This document shows, in pieces, positions 17,362 to 26,685 of a stretch of DNA of 64,000 nucleotides (its first letter is position 1; each line of letters opens with the position of its first letter). The stretch is from an uncultured Dehalococcoidia bacterium. GTDB lineage: Bacteria; Chloroflexota; Dehalococcoidia; Lucifugimonadales; UBA1127. The translations under genes and the position numbers were made by a program. Where the stretch lies: positions 356,774 through 420,773 of the forward strand of contig OX638292.1 of assembly GCA_951812285.1 (NCBI GenBank), in the 5' to 3' direction. Below the pieces are notes generated by a model, which had not been told where the DNA came from, ran no database searches, and saw only the letters and a program-made list of their open reading frames with translations.

Positions 17362-19671
17362 CTAAGGAATCGTGTCGAACCGCACATAGAATTCCTTGGT
17401 CCCCTCACTGGCTTGAAAAGCTGGCTCAAGACTTGTTGGCACCGGAACAAAGATGCGGTTCTGCGTAACTATCGTGGTCGTGGGGAACATCCCTCCCCCA
17501 GTTGTATTGGTGTCCAGTTGTGTCTTCAACTCTATGTCATAATATAGGCTTAACTGACCTGTCTCCTCCGTAAAGATGTAAGTGATCCGATGCGCTCCCC
17601 ATATAAGCCTCGTTGTATGGGGTCGGTGTAGAAACACTCCGTCACGCTTCACCATACGGTCCGACACTGCAAGAAACATTCGGAAACCGTTCAGCCTCGG
17701 ATGTTCAGTTGATACGGTCAGGACTTTCATATCGCTAGTAAGATTGGGACGTGATATGGGTGGCGCAGCGTTCGACTCGTCGGCCTGATCCGAGTGCGCA
17801 GGGGACTCGATAATGTCGGGGAATTCGTCCTCAAATGTGCCAACCTGTTCGTTGCTGACTTCTTGCCGTTGCCGCGAAGACCTGCGCCCCGAGGACCTGA
17901 TCACTTCGGAAAACTCCACTTTCCCGGACAGAACGTCGGCAAGTAAAGTCTCAATCTCGCCGTAGTCGCCCTCTTGTATCCGATACAGTTCCTTATTGGC
18001 CTTAAGCCGTTGATACAGAGCATCGTGTCCTTGTTTTTGAGATGATGGAACTCTATTGCGAATGTGAGGGTAAAGCTGTTCCCTAACAAAGTCTTTGACG
18101 AATCCCTCAAACACGTCCCGAGCAGTCCGATAGTACTCCAGGACGACACTGACGGTAGGTAGACTACGTTCGATGGAAATCTGAAGAGCATCTGATTCAG
18201 ACTGGACGTCCACAGCTACGCCATGACTTATTGTAGCCAAGTGGGTCTCTGTGTCGGGCATCAGGTAATCGTCGAGTAACACCTGGCGTACTCTCACAAG
18301 AAACATCGCCTCATCCAGCGATAGCTCAGTCTGCGGCACTTTATCAACCCTCGGCTCATCGGGTACCTGCGGTACATCAGTGAACTGGCCCAAATACCTC
18401 AGCTGCAGGTTGCGACGTGGATTAGCCTGACTAACGTGGAATAGATTAGCCCGTTCGTTAGCGTACCGACTGAGAATTGAAGCCTCTTTACCTGCATAGT
18501 ACTGTTTGGTCTTGTCTGGTTCGTAGTCTTTGACTTCGCCCAATGCGATCATGTCACCGCCAGGTTGCACAGTGATACCAACCTTCCCGGCGAGGTTCGT
18601 AAGTCCATTGGACAGGATGTAGTGCTGAAACTGCTGGTTGTTGTCGGCTGCAGGTGTAGTGGCTAGGTCCGCGGAGGCCTCGGCTTCAACCAGTGCCACC
18701 AAATTTGCGATGTGCTGTATGCTCTCTCGGCTGAGTGCCTCGCGTCCGGCTGTGGGTTTGAGAATGTCAAGATTGACAATGCCCGCCAGCCCATAACTGG
18801 TCGGAACAGGGGCGGGGGCAAGGCCGAAGAAATTCCGGTAGGCCTGGATGGACCCACCTTGCTGTACCAGAAACGCTTGGCCTTCGATCGGATTGCCTTG
18901 CAGCAGTAGATTGCTTATGCGCACAAGCAAGCGGCTCCGATCATCGACCGACACGTCTAGGGTGGCACCGTAGCCGCCTCGTGATACTGACCGATGTGCA
19001 ATCTGACTAAACCCTTCCACATGTCCGGATAATGTACTCTCGAAGTCCTCCTGACTAATGATCTCGCCGTTCACTGAGACAGGAACGGGTAGGAATCTGG
19101 CATATTGCCTAAGGTAGTCGCAGGCCCCCGAAGCGTCGATAGCAAACGAGGGATCAAGTTCTGCCACGATCAAAGTCCCGGGCCCACGTTCATCATCGAC
19201 GCGCTCAAGGTCAATACAGTCTTGGGCAATCCTTAGATCGTCACGATTGGCCCAACTGACCAACGTGACATTCGAGTCGATATGGCGGGTTTCAACCCGA
19301 AGATACTCACAGACACCGAAATTTGCCATCGCCCCAATGCCAAACGTGCCAATGACGCCTGCGCGCTGCGCCAATTCTGTCTTTTTGCCGCTAGCGCCAG
19401 CCCTCCAGAAGTTGTCTCTCAAGACATCTTCGGTCATACCAAGTCCGTCATCCCGCACAGTTATCCTGTTGTCGACTACCGTTACTTCAATTCTGAGATC
19501 TTCAGCAGCAAGACTTTGCGACTCAGAACGCATTAGGATGGCATCATAAGCATTTTGCACGTTTTCACGTAGAAACGCCTTCGGGGAGTCGTAGATTTCA
19601 GACGCTAATATCTGAAGAACTCTGCTCGTCTCGACGTCGAACGCAATTCGTTCCCTTGTCGCCTCGCTCAT
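17362..19671 (-). CDS. GHKL (Hsp90-like) ATPase, putative defence component
   Basis: The 769-residue protein has an N-terminal GHKL ATPase domain: FLRENVQNAYDAI (N-box), RDDGLGMT (G1-box) and GVIGTFGIGAMANFG (G2 lid). The order and spacing resemble HtpG/Hsp90. The remaining 550 residues match no family I can name; a middle part has KELYRIQEGDYGEIETLLADVL and the end is beta-rich. It overlaps the upstream metallophosphoesterase stop/start by four bases, so the two are made together. The pair is more AT-rich than its surroundings and sits beside the integrase, a common place for cargo. A phage-defence role is an inference from this layout. Confidence 0.75.
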   Translation of the reverse strand: MSEATRERIAFDVETSRVLQILASEIYDSPKAFLRENVQNAYDAILMRSESQSLAAEDLRIEVTVVDNRITVRDDGLGMTEDVLRDNFWRAGASGKKTELAQRAGVIGTFGIGAMANFGVCEYLRVETRHIDSNVTLVSWANRDDLRIAQDCIDLERVDDERGPGTLIVAELDPSFAIDASGACDYLRQYARFLPVPVSVNGEIISQEDFESTLSGHVEGFSQIAHRSVSRGGYGATLDVSVDDRSRLLVRISNLLLQGNPIEGQAFLVQQGGSIQAYRNFFGLAPAPVPTSYGLAGIVNLDILKPTAGREALSRESIQHIANLVALVEAEASADLATTPAADNNQQFQHYILSNGLTNLAGKVGITVQPGGDMIALGEVKDYEPDKTKQYYAGKEASILSRYANERANLFHVSQANPRRNLQLRYLGQFTDVPQVPDEPRVDKVPQTELSLDEAMFLVRVRQVLLDDYLMPDTETHLATISHGVAVDVQSESDALQISIERSLPTVSVVLEYYRTARDVFEGFVKDFVREQLYPHIRNRVPSSQKQGHDALYQRLKANKELYRIQEGDYGEIETLLADVLSGKVEFSEVIRSSGRRSSRQRQEVSNEQVGTFEDEFPDIIESPAHSDQADESNAAPPISRPNLTSDMKVLTVSTEHPRLNGFRMFLAVSDRMVKRDGVFLHRPHTTRLIWGAHRITYIFTEETGQLSLYYDIELKTQLDTNTTGGGMFPTTTIVTQNRIFVPVPTSLEPAFQASEGTKEFYVRFDTIP

Positions 19672-21122
19672 ATCCCTAGCCTCGCTGTGTATTTCGTCTT
19701 CATCTCAATGACCGACCCATCTGTAGAATCGGCCACCAATGGGATTGTCAAGACCTCCGACAGGCGTTCAAGTTTGCCTTCCTGCCACAGAGCGTCCATG
19801 AGAGCAATTGCCTCCGCCGCACTTGTTGGAGGGTCAAACACGGAATTGATCTTCGCTGCGTCTCGGAGCTCCGTAAGGCAAGAAAGCAAGAGTGGACGCG
19901 CCAGGCTGTCTCGTTCGGCAAGGGGTAGGAGCAATTCGGCCGCCTGGCCGTACTGTTCTTTGTCGAAATGCTCGGCAGCTTGCGCCAAAAAGCTGGTATT
20001 TTGATTGGAACTCACGAAAGGCTGAGGAGGTGCATCGAATTGGAAGTCAAGACTGCCTCCTGAGCCGGAGCCTACCGAACCTGGTCCCCAGATAGGCATC
20101 TGCAAGTTGTCGTTCTGCATTACTCTGACATGGAGGCATCCTGATCTTGCCTTCGTATCCAGTTCGACAATGTTGTAGGCACGCCTGAAACCATAGGCCG
20201 CACTACCGCAGAGCGTTCCCGCACTGACGACCGTGATTCGTCTATCTGACCCATATCGGAAACGAGTATTGAGGTATTGGGGTTTGTGCTGATGACCGTG
20301 AAAACCAAGGCTAAAGCCGCCGTCAATGAAGTTTTGAATCGTATCTGGGTCCATATAGTCTACGTGCAATGGAGCGCCTTCAATATTGTGGTGCCAGACC
20401 GCCAAACGAAGACGTCCTACATTTGAGTAGGTGCGAAGGGTCTCTCCAGCACCCGCGATGCAATCAGGGTGTATCGCCCCCTGTCTATTTAGAAGATCGT
20501 TATTGTTACAGCTACAAAACCCGACGATGGTAATGCCCCAATCCGGGAAATCGAACACATCAAACTGGCTCTCAGGTTCGACTGAGTAGGAACGCAGGCC
20601 ATCATAGAACTCTTGATAAAAGTTAACGAACGGTACGAACCGTTGCTTGTACAATTCGGAATCCGCGATTCTGTAAAGGGCAAAATCGGGCCAGGACCAC
20701 CGCAGAGGTGACTCCTCTGTAAAGAACTCCTCGACTAACTCGCTCTTGGTATTTGCGCCTGTGTTCAAATCAATGGCATCGAGGCTCTGCCGAAAGTGGT
20801 AATCACTGACATCGTGATTGCCAGGGACGACTATGACTCGCCGCTTGTCCGCATCAACGAACTCTTCTGCAAGATTGTTCAAGAAATCCAAGGCTTCGTC
20901 GTACTGTGTGCGAAGAGCCGCTTCTGCGTCTGGTTGATTATGCTTCACACCTTGAATGAGATCTCCACTCACGACAATCAGATCGGGAGGTCTGATGCGG
21001 GAAGACTCCTCGGATGTGTATCGGTCACGATCTCTCTTTAGGGAATCTAGCAGTATCGGATTGCGAAGAGGATTCGCGGTGTCACGATGGAGGTCCGATA
21101 TATGTAGCACGCTTAAGTTCAT
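19668..21122 (-). CDS. Calcineurin-like metallophosphoesterase, putative defence component
   Basis: The 484-residue protein has the five metallophosphoesterase motifs in order: LHISDLH near residue 10, VVSGDLI, VVPGNHDVSD, AVWHHNIEG and GFHGHQHKPQ. They fill about the first 300 residues. The rest (about 180 residues, including ALMDALWQEGKLERLSEVL) is helical and unrecognised; it may be a sensor or partner-binding region. Substrates of the family include nucleic acids, cyclic nucleotides and phosphoproteins. It is translationally coupled to the GHKL ATPase gene. The intergenic bases 21123-21299 upstream are AT-rich and should hold the promoter. Confidence 0.82.
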   Translation of the reverse strand: MNLSVLHISDLHRDTANPLRNPILLDSLKRDRDRYTSEESSRIRPPDLIVVSGDLIQGVKHNQPDAEAALRTQYDEALDFLNNLAEEFVDADKRRVIVVPGNHDVSDYHFRQSLDAIDLNTGANTKSELVEEFFTEESPLRWSWPDFALYRIADSELYKQRFVPFVNFYQEFYDGLRSYSVEPESQFDVFDFPDWGITIVGFCSCNNNDLLNRQGAIHPDCIAGAGETLRTYSNVGRLRLAVWHHNIEGAPLHVDYMDPDTIQNFIDGGFSLGFHGHQHKPQYLNTRFRYGSDRRITVVSAGTLCGSAAYGFRRAYNIVELDTKARSGCLHVRVMQNDNLQMPIWGPGSVGSGSGGSLDFQFDAPPQPFVSSNQNTSFLAQAAEHFDKEQYGQAAELLLPLAERDSLARPLLLSCLTELRDAAKINSVFDPPTSAAEAIALMDALWQEGKLERLSEVLTIPLVADSTDGSVIEMKTKYTARLGI

Positions 21123-21299
21123 AGCAAGTTAACAAGACATTCCATACTTTGTTCTATTAGCAGAAGGCTACACAGCCTCGCTTGAAGTCCATATGAACTC
21201 ATCGCTAGATTCCAAACGTTCAAAGGCTAGACTATCTCTAGACAAGATCCCTCCCGCTGATGCCCAGCCTTTCTCGAGTGAAGCCTTCTGGATGACTCC

Positions 21300-21458
21300 C
21301 TACGATCTGCTAGCCATTGTATTGCTCGTGCCATAGTGAAAGCAATGTAGAAGTGTTGTGGAAAATAGTGCCGCACCCTCCCCGGCCATGAGCGCCATGA
21401 CGGAGGACTGCACGCCTCCGCCTAGGCTCAGGACCGTCAGGGTTGGGGAGTTCATCGG
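21300..21458 (-). pseudogene. Truncated PP-loop (PAPS reductase-like) gene
   Basis: The frame starts at an ATG at 21458 with GGAGGAGAGCCG upstream. It encodes VLSLGGGVQSSVMALMAGEG, the N-terminal PP-loop region of the PAPS-reductase/adenine nucleotide alpha-hydrolase-like family found on phages and plasmids. After about 30 residues the sequence turns AT-rich and loses any resemblance, ending at residue 52. Full-length relatives are several times longer. The break coincides with the edge of the AT-rich GHKL/phosphoesterase cargo, so cargo insertion probably cut the gene. Confidence 0.7.
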
Positions 21459-21670
21459 CTCTCCTCCTCGCCGCCGTTCTCGTCCTGGGACCGGGCCGCC
21501 TCCTCTTCCATGTAGGAACGGATGGCGACGCGCGCCAGGACGCGCAGGCCCTTCAGGACCTTCTCCCGCTGTCTGGGGGTGTAGGACGACAGCAGCGCAT
21601 CCAGCGAGTCGTCGGAGCCGTCCTCGCCGGGCCTCTCTCGTCTCCTCTTTTTTCCTTCGCTGTCTCTCAT
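21452..21670 (-). CDS. Small charged hypothetical protein
   Basis: The 72-residue protein is hydrophilic, with an acidic/basic N-terminus and one amphipathic helical stretch (DALLSSYTPRQREKVLKGLRVLARVAI). Its stop overlaps the start of the truncated PP-loop gene, which suggests coupling in the original operon. No clear SD precedes the ATG, so the exact start is uncertain. I do not recognise a family. Confidence 0.5.
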   Translation of the reverse strand: MRDSEGKKRRRERPGEDGSDDSLDALLSSYTPRQREKVLKGLRVLARVAIRSYMEEEAARSQDENGGEEESR

Positions 21671-21790
21671 GGGTCACAGTCGCAGCGGCCTCTGTTGGAA
21701 CCGCTGGCCTCTCGTCTACAGGTTTGGGAAAGGGCCGCCTGGCGCGGGACGGACGCGGGGCGGTTGCCGGGCGGCCCTTGATGTTGGGGG

Positions 21791-22135
21791 TTATCCCCTC
21801 TCCTTCTCGTCCTCCTCAAAGAGGGTCATCTGGAAGCCCTCTCCCATGAGGATGTCCAGGCCGCCGGGGATCCGGCCGGCGAAGCGGACGAGGGAGAGCA
21901 TGGGTCCTCCTGAAGGCTCGACGCCGTTCCTGCGCCACCTGCGCAGTTGCTTCTTGTCCACGCCGATGGCGTCGGCAAGGCCGGCCCAGGTGAGGCCGCT
22001 GGCCTCCTTGAGCCTGCGGAGACGGTCCAGGAAGTCCTCGGAGAGGACGCCGCTCCCATAGGGCAGCAAGCGTCCCCGGGCGTCGGTCCGGTCGGTGTAT
22101 CCGTCGAAACGGGGTTCAGCGTTGCGGTTCGTCAT
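21791..22135 (-). CDS. XRE-type helix-turn-helix regulator
   Basis: The 114-residue protein has a single HTH at about residues 34-75 (LDRLRRLKEASGLTWAGLA, then IGVDKKQLRRWRRNGVEPSGG), in which a WRRNG motif follows the recognition helix. The C-terminus contains QMTLF, close to the sliding-clamp-binding pentapeptide. The start has GGAGGTACGAG upstream and overlaps the end of the preceding HTH gene by 20 bases. A relative of the same design is at 52040-52435. Confidence 0.75.
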   Translation of the reverse strand: MTNRNAEPRFDGYTDRTDARGRLLPYGSGVLSEDFLDRLRRLKEASGLTWAGLADAIGVDKKQLRRWRRNGVEPSGGPMLSLVRFAGRIPGGLDILMGEGFQMTLFEEDEKERG

Positions 22136-22400
22136 CTCGTACCTCCAATCTGAAAAGCTGGTGAAAGTCGTTCAGGCCGAGGGCCTTGAGCATCCTTTTG
22201 CGGATGCGTCCCGAGGGCGTGCGCCCCGCGTTGACCAGCATGGAGACGTAGCCGGGGCTGACCCCGATCTCCCTGGCGAGCCAGTTCTGGGAGCGGTTGA
22301 GCACCGCCAGCCGCTTCCAGAGCGCCGCCGTGTCGAGCCGAACGACGGTCCGTCCTCGACGCCTCCGGGGGCCTCTCGATTCTTCGGTTTGGGAAGGCAT
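22116..22400 (-). CDS. Small XRE-type helix-turn-helix protein
   Basis: The 94-residue protein has a basic N-terminus and an HTH_XRE domain: LWKRLAVLNRSQNWLAREIG, then SPGYVSMLVNAGRTPSGRIR. The pattern matches small phage and plasmid repressors. It lies 69 bases after the replication-relaxation gene and overlaps the next regulator, so these are the distal genes of the minus-strand transfer operon. A short dyad (CTCCCT at 22412, AGGGAG at 22424) lies in the gap before it. Confidence 0.75.
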   Translation of the reverse strand: MPSQTEESRGPRRRRGRTVVRLDTAALWKRLAVLNRSQNWLAREIGVSPGYVSMLVNAGRTPSGRIRKRMLKALGLNDFHQLFRLEVRDDEPQR

Positions 22401-22469
22401 GGCTTTTCGTTCTCCCTACCGGAAGGGAGGGCGAGCTGGACGCCGCTCCCGTCCGGCATTCGTTCGTCA

Positions 22470-24125
22470 TCAGTTTTCGTACCCGGTACGTGGAAGGCTT
22501 CGCAACAGGTGGGCGGGCTCCCAGTCGCCGGGGGTGCGCCAGGCGCGTCCCAGCGGCCCCAGGGCGTCTATGGCTGCCCCGTGGGAGACCCACAGCGGGA
22601 CCGTCACCCCCGCTCGCGCCGTCTGCTCACGGGCGACGCGCAGGAAGTTGGTCGCGGCGATGTCGTCATCGAAGACGATGAGGACGGCGGGCCGCACGCC
22701 GTGGTCGTCGGTGGGTCTGTGAGATGAGTAGTAGCGCAGGTAGGGCGCGAGGCGCTGGGACATGGTTGCGGGGCGGACCGCCCTTCGTTCCCACTCCAGG
22801 AAGAAGGGCCAGGTCACGGGGCCTCGGCGCAGGACGCCGAAGGCGTCGGGGTTGACCGAGCGCATCGTGTCCTCGTGCCTGAAGCGCCTCGACGCCCGGT
22901 GGGGCGGGTCGATCTGGGCAAGCTCCCAGCCCAGGGCGAGGCACTGGTTCGCGAGGGCCGCGACGAAAGCATGGACGGCGGCGGTGTGCTCGATGTTCCT
23001 GAGCAGCTGCCGGGTCCTGCCGCCCGAGACGTTGCGCCACTCCGCCGGGCCTTCCGGGTCGATGGGAGCGACGCTCCAACGCTTCCTCGCCACGCCCACG
23101 GAGGCGCGGTCCCTGCGGGCCAAGACCGCCAGACCCTTGTCGGTGAGGGCCGGCCGTCCCGCGGCGGCGGGAACGCGGGTCACGAGGCCGAAGCCCTCCA
23201 GCGCGGTCGCGTAGCGGGAGATGCGGGACTCGGAGACGTTCATCAGGCTCGCCATGTCCCTCTGCAACATCCAGGGCCAGTCGGCGAGCAGGTCGAGGGT
23301 GCGCTTCTCGGCGGGCTTGAGGAGCGCCGGCAGGGCGCGTCCCGCGTCCGCGGCCAGGTCGCCGGGGAGGGCCGCCCCCGAGAGCGGGGGCTCCGTTGGC
23401 GGCGGGTCTCCGGGAAGCAGGCGTTTCAGCACATATCGCAGGTCCAGGTCGGCGGAGACCTTGGGCGGACGCCATATCGGGGCGTCGGCCTCGGCCAGCG
23501 CCGCGTCCCTCTCCAGGGCGAGGAAGGCGGGGACGGAGGTGCGGGCAAGGGTCCTCCGGGCGTGTCTCAGCCTGATTTGGTCGGAGACGAGGATGAGGAC
23601 GGCGCCGGGGAGCGGCCCCTCGCCGAGCCGCCACAGCCGCTTGGAGAAAGCCGTGCGGTCGGCGGCGTGACCCTGCCTGACCACTCCGAGGGTTCTCCCG
23701 CCGGAGAGGGTCAGAGCGGCGTCCAAAGGCCCGGCCCGGTACAGCCGCAGCCCTATCGGGCGGGCGACGGTGGCTACGACGGCGGCCAGGCGGTAGACGA
23801 CGGCGACGGCGTCGAGCCTATCGAGCAGCAGGCGCCGCCACCGATCGGATACGGGGTGGGAGCGAAGCAGGCTCTCAACGGTTGTCTTCCCCTCCTCCGC
23901 CAGGCGTCGCAGCCCGTCGGCGGTGAGGCAGTAGCGGCGGGTCGGGGGTATGAGGTCGGACGCGTGGGGTATGGAGGCGGCGAGTCCTCCGCTCTCCAGC
24001 CTCTCGACGGCCTCGTAGACCGCGCCCCTCGACCTGCCGGTGACGGCCGCCATCTCCTGCCGGTCGAGGAGGGGCATCCTCGCCAGGGCGCGGAGCAGGT
24101 CTGGTTCGCATCCTGCGGGCCTCAT
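22470..24125 (-). CDS. Replication-relaxation family protein (winged-helix, plasmid/ICE type)
   Basis: The 551-residue protein starts at an ATG overlapping the ATPase stop (ATGA). It has two winged-helix-like segments. The first is at residues 5-75 (LLRALARMPLLDRQEMAAVTG, RSRGAVYEAVERLESGGL). The second is near residues 280-340 (KRTLDLLADWPWMLQRDMA, SESRISRYATALEGFGLV). A C-terminal PD-(D/E)XK-like or replication-relaxation part follows, with NIEHTAAVHAFVAAL, NPDAFGVL, FFLEWERRAV and VLIVFDDD. Proteins of this kind (Replic_Relax) occur on Gram-positive conjugative elements next to the coupling ATPase. It may replace a classical relaxase, but no relaxase histidine cluster is visible. Confidence 0.7.
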   Translation of the reverse strand: MRPAGCEPDLLRALARMPLLDRQEMAAVTGRSRGAVYEAVERLESGGLAASIPHASDLIPPTRRYCLTADGLRRLAEEGKTTVESLLRSHPVSDRWRRLLLDRLDAVAVVYRLAAVVATVARPIGLRLYRAGPLDAALTLSGGRTLGVVRQGHAADRTAFSKRLWRLGEGPLPGAVLILVSDQIRLRHARRTLARTSVPAFLALERDAALAEADAPIWRPPKVSADLDLRYVLKRLLPGDPPPTEPPLSGAALPGDLAADAGRALPALLKPAEKRTLDLLADWPWMLQRDMASLMNVSESRISRYATALEGFGLVTRVPAAAGRPALTDKGLAVLARRDRASVGVARKRWSVAPIDPEGPAEWRNVSGGRTRQLLRNIEHTAAVHAFVAALANQCLALGWELAQIDPPHRASRRFRHEDTMRSVNPDAFGVLRRGPVTWPFFLEWERRAVRPATMSQRLAPYLRYYSSHRPTDDHGVRPAVLIVFDDDIAATNFLRVAREQTARAGVTVPLWVSHGAAIDALGPLGRAWRTPGDWEPAHLLRSLPRTGYEN

Positions 24126-26638
24126 TCCCCGGCCTCCTCTTTCGCCTGTCGCTTCCCCTCCTGCCTGGCCTGTTCCATCCCCTCCACTCCGCTCCGGTAG
24201 TCGTCCACCTTCTTCTCGGCTCCGGCGTCGCCGTGGGCGATCTCCTGGGCCGTGAGGGTGTATTCCTCGGCTGCGGTGCGGATACGGGCGGAAACGGCGG
24301 GGTCTCCCTCCTCCGGCTTTCTGACCATCATCGAGAAGGCGGGCATCCGCTCCTTGCCCACGGTGGCGCGGACGTAGCAGTGGTGCACGGGGAGGGACGT
24401 GATGTCGTCCTCGGTGACGCGCTCCTTGCCCAGCTCCCACACCAGGGTCCGGGCGTCGGCCCCGGCCACCTGGAAGACGGCGAGGCAGCCGACGTTGGCG
24501 AGGAGGGTGTCCCGCATGGTGCGGGAGAGGTCGTCGAGCTTGGCGAGGCTCTGGGTGGCGAGGATGAAGGACGCGCCGAACTTGCCCAGCTCGGAGAGCA
24601 TCGACTCGTAGTCCACGCCGGGCATGGACTGCATTTCGTCCACGACGACCAGCGCGCCCCGGCGCTGGTCCAGCCGCAGGCTTCCCTGCTCCCGTATCAC
24701 CGCGTCCACCAGGTTGAGGAGGGACGCGCCCACCAGGGCGGCCACGTCGCGGCCCACCGTCCCCTGGGAGGTGGAGACCAGCAGGACGCCGCCGTCGTGG
24801 ATGGTGCGGCGCATGTCGATGGTGGAGCGGCGCTGTCCGAGGATGGCCCGCGCCCGCTTGGAGGACGAGTAGTAGGAGAGGCGGGTCTGGACGGGGGCCA
24901 GCGCCTCGGCCCTGTACTGCCGGTGCCAGGAGGAGAAGTCCCTGGCCCACCATTCGAGGAGATAGGGGTCGGAGACCTTCTTCAGGACGGCGTTGCGGTA
25001 GGGGTCGTTGGACAGGAGCTTGAGGCCGTCGAGGATGGTGTGCTGCTCGTGCTCGTCGGTGGTGGGGTGCTCGTTGGCCTCGTGCAGCGTCTTGACGGTC
25101 TGTTCGAGGATGGACTGCATCCTCGGCCCCCACTGCTCCCACAGCCCCTTCGCAACGCGCACCACCGAGTCGGCGGTGCGGTCGCGGTCGGCGAATATCC
25201 TGGTGTCGAGGAGGTTGATGCCGGGGGAGCGGGAGTCGTCGGACAGGTCGATGAGCCGCACCCTGTCGGCGATCTCGTCGGGGACGTGCTCCATCAGCCC
25301 CTCCACCAGGTCGGTGTGGGGGTCGATGACGACGATGGCGTCGGGGTCCCTGCCCGCCGCCTTCTCCCGCATCTTGTGGACGGCAACGTGGTGCATGAGG
25401 GTGGACTTGCCCATGCGGGTGCGGGCGACGTAGAGGTGGTGCCTCCTGAGGAGGTCGTCGGGGAAGCGGATGGGCATTGGCTTGCCCGCCGTGGTGTCTC
25501 CCACCAGCGCGCCGCCCCTGACGCCTCTTGCCGTGGGCGTGAGCCCCCTGGCGCCGGAGCGCTCCACCAGTGGGGTTTCGTCGCCCGCTCCGGGCGGGTG
25601 CCACAGGGCCGCCACCTCCCGGACTCCGAGGACGCTGCGCCTCCCGAACAGGCCGGGGCCTGCGGGGTGCAGGGCGTCGGGGACGGGGACGACGGGCGTC
25701 ACCTTCCCGACCTTGAACCTCGCGCCTGCGGGGTTGTCGAAGTGGCGGTAGGCGGCGGCCACGGGGTCGAGCAGCTCACGCGCCCGCTGGGGCCGGGTGT
25801 CTGCGGGCAGGACGGCGACGACCTGGAGCTCGGCGTCGAAGGCGATACGGGAGACCTTCTCCCGTATCAGGATGGGGTCCTCGACGCGGTTGCGGGCCTT
25901 CTTCCACCGGTGCCACGCCCAGCCGCCCGCGGCCAGGCCCAGGGCCGTGCCGACGCCGAGGAGCGCCGCCTTCCATATCTCCCCGTCCTGCACCCACAGG
26001 TAGCCCTTGAGGGCGGCGAAGGCCCCGATGCCCAGCACGGCCATCGTGATGCCGTCCAGTTGCAGAGGCTTGGTCTGGAAGGTGTAGGCGGGCTCCCTCG
26101 CTTCCATGCCCGGCCTCTTGTGGGCCTTGTCGAGATGGGCCTCCGACCAGTCGGGGCCGAGGGAGCGCAGCAGCAGCCGCGCAACCGTCCTCTCACCGGG
26201 CCGCAGGGCCGTCAGAGCGCCAAGCAGGGCGATGAGGGGGTCGGAGCCGGGGTCGAGCAGGTCGTCGTCGCGGAAGGTCCGCAGCGGGACGTACTCCGGG
26301 CCGTCGGCCCGCAGCGTCATCGACCATGCCTGCTCCCCCTCGTCGAGGCGGAGCGGGTCGGCCTCCTCGGACACCTCATGGATGCGGGCCTGGGGGTAGT
26401 GGGCGGCGATCTGGCCGCGCACCACCTGGTCGTCGATGCACCGGGCCATGAGGGTCACGCCGTCGGCGTTTCCGGCCAGCTCCAGGGAGAAGGGTTCCGG
26501 CACCGCGATGGACTGGAGCAGGTTCTCCACGCCCAGCAGGGTGCGCTCCCCGGTGTGCGGCGGCGTCACCGCCAACAGGACCGGATTCTTCCTGTCCCGG
26601 TCGTTCCCGAATAGCAGGTTCTTCGGGTTCAGTCTCAT
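24122..26638 (-). CDS. VirD4/HerA-like type IV coupling ATPase
   Basis: The 838-residue protein starts at an ATG preceded by AAAGGA; upstream in-frame residues look noncoding. Two hydrophobic helices lie near residues 190-245 (ITMAVLGIGAFAALKGYLWV and ALLGVGTALGLAAGGWAW). The ATPase domain follows with Walker A ARTRMGKST (about residue 410), AIVVIDPHTDLVEGL, Walker B GALVVVDEMQ (about 666) and sensor-like FILATQSLAKL. The tail is charged. Such ATPases couple DNA to a type IV secretion channel. It overlaps the replication-relaxation gene and follows the VirB4 gene, which supports a conjugation role. Confidence 0.82.
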   Translation of the reverse strand: MRLNPKNLLFGNDRDRKNPVLLAVTPPHTGERTLLGVENLLQSIAVPEPFSLELAGNADGVTLMARCIDDQVVRGQIAAHYPQARIHEVSEEADPLRLDEGEQAWSMTLRADGPEYVPLRTFRDDDLLDPGSDPLIALLGALTALRPGERTVARLLLRSLGPDWSEAHLDKAHKRPGMEAREPAYTFQTKPLQLDGITMAVLGIGAFAALKGYLWVQDGEIWKAALLGVGTALGLAAGGWAWHRWKKARNRVEDPILIREKVSRIAFDAELQVVAVLPADTRPQRARELLDPVAAAYRHFDNPAGARFKVGKVTPVVPVPDALHPAGPGLFGRRSVLGVREVAALWHPPGAGDETPLVERSGARGLTPTARGVRGGALVGDTTAGKPMPIRFPDDLLRRHHLYVARTRMGKSTLMHHVAVHKMREKAAGRDPDAIVVIDPHTDLVEGLMEHVPDEIADRVRLIDLSDDSRSPGINLLDTRIFADRDRTADSVVRVAKGLWEQWGPRMQSILEQTVKTLHEANEHPTTDEHEQHTILDGLKLLSNDPYRNAVLKKVSDPYLLEWWARDFSSWHRQYRAEALAPVQTRLSYYSSSKRARAILGQRRSTIDMRRTIHDGGVLLVSTSQGTVGRDVAALVGASLLNLVDAVIREQGSLRLDQRRGALVVVDEMQSMPGVDYESMLSELGKFGASFILATQSLAKLDDLSRTMRDTLLANVGCLAVFQVAGADARTLVWELGKERVTEDDITSLPVHHCYVRATVGKERMPAFSMMVRKPEEGDPAVSARIRTAAEEYTLTAQEIAHGDAGAEKKVDDYRSGVEGMEQARQEGKRQAKEEAGE

Positions 26639-26685
26639 GGGTGAATATCCTTTCTCTAATGGGATTTCAAGGCGTTCCCGCCTGT

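Noticed and set aside
24233..26614. 793-codon plus-strand frame opposite the coupling ATPase
   Set aside because: The minus-strand frame has Walker motifs, an SD and coupled neighbours; this one is a GC-driven shadow.
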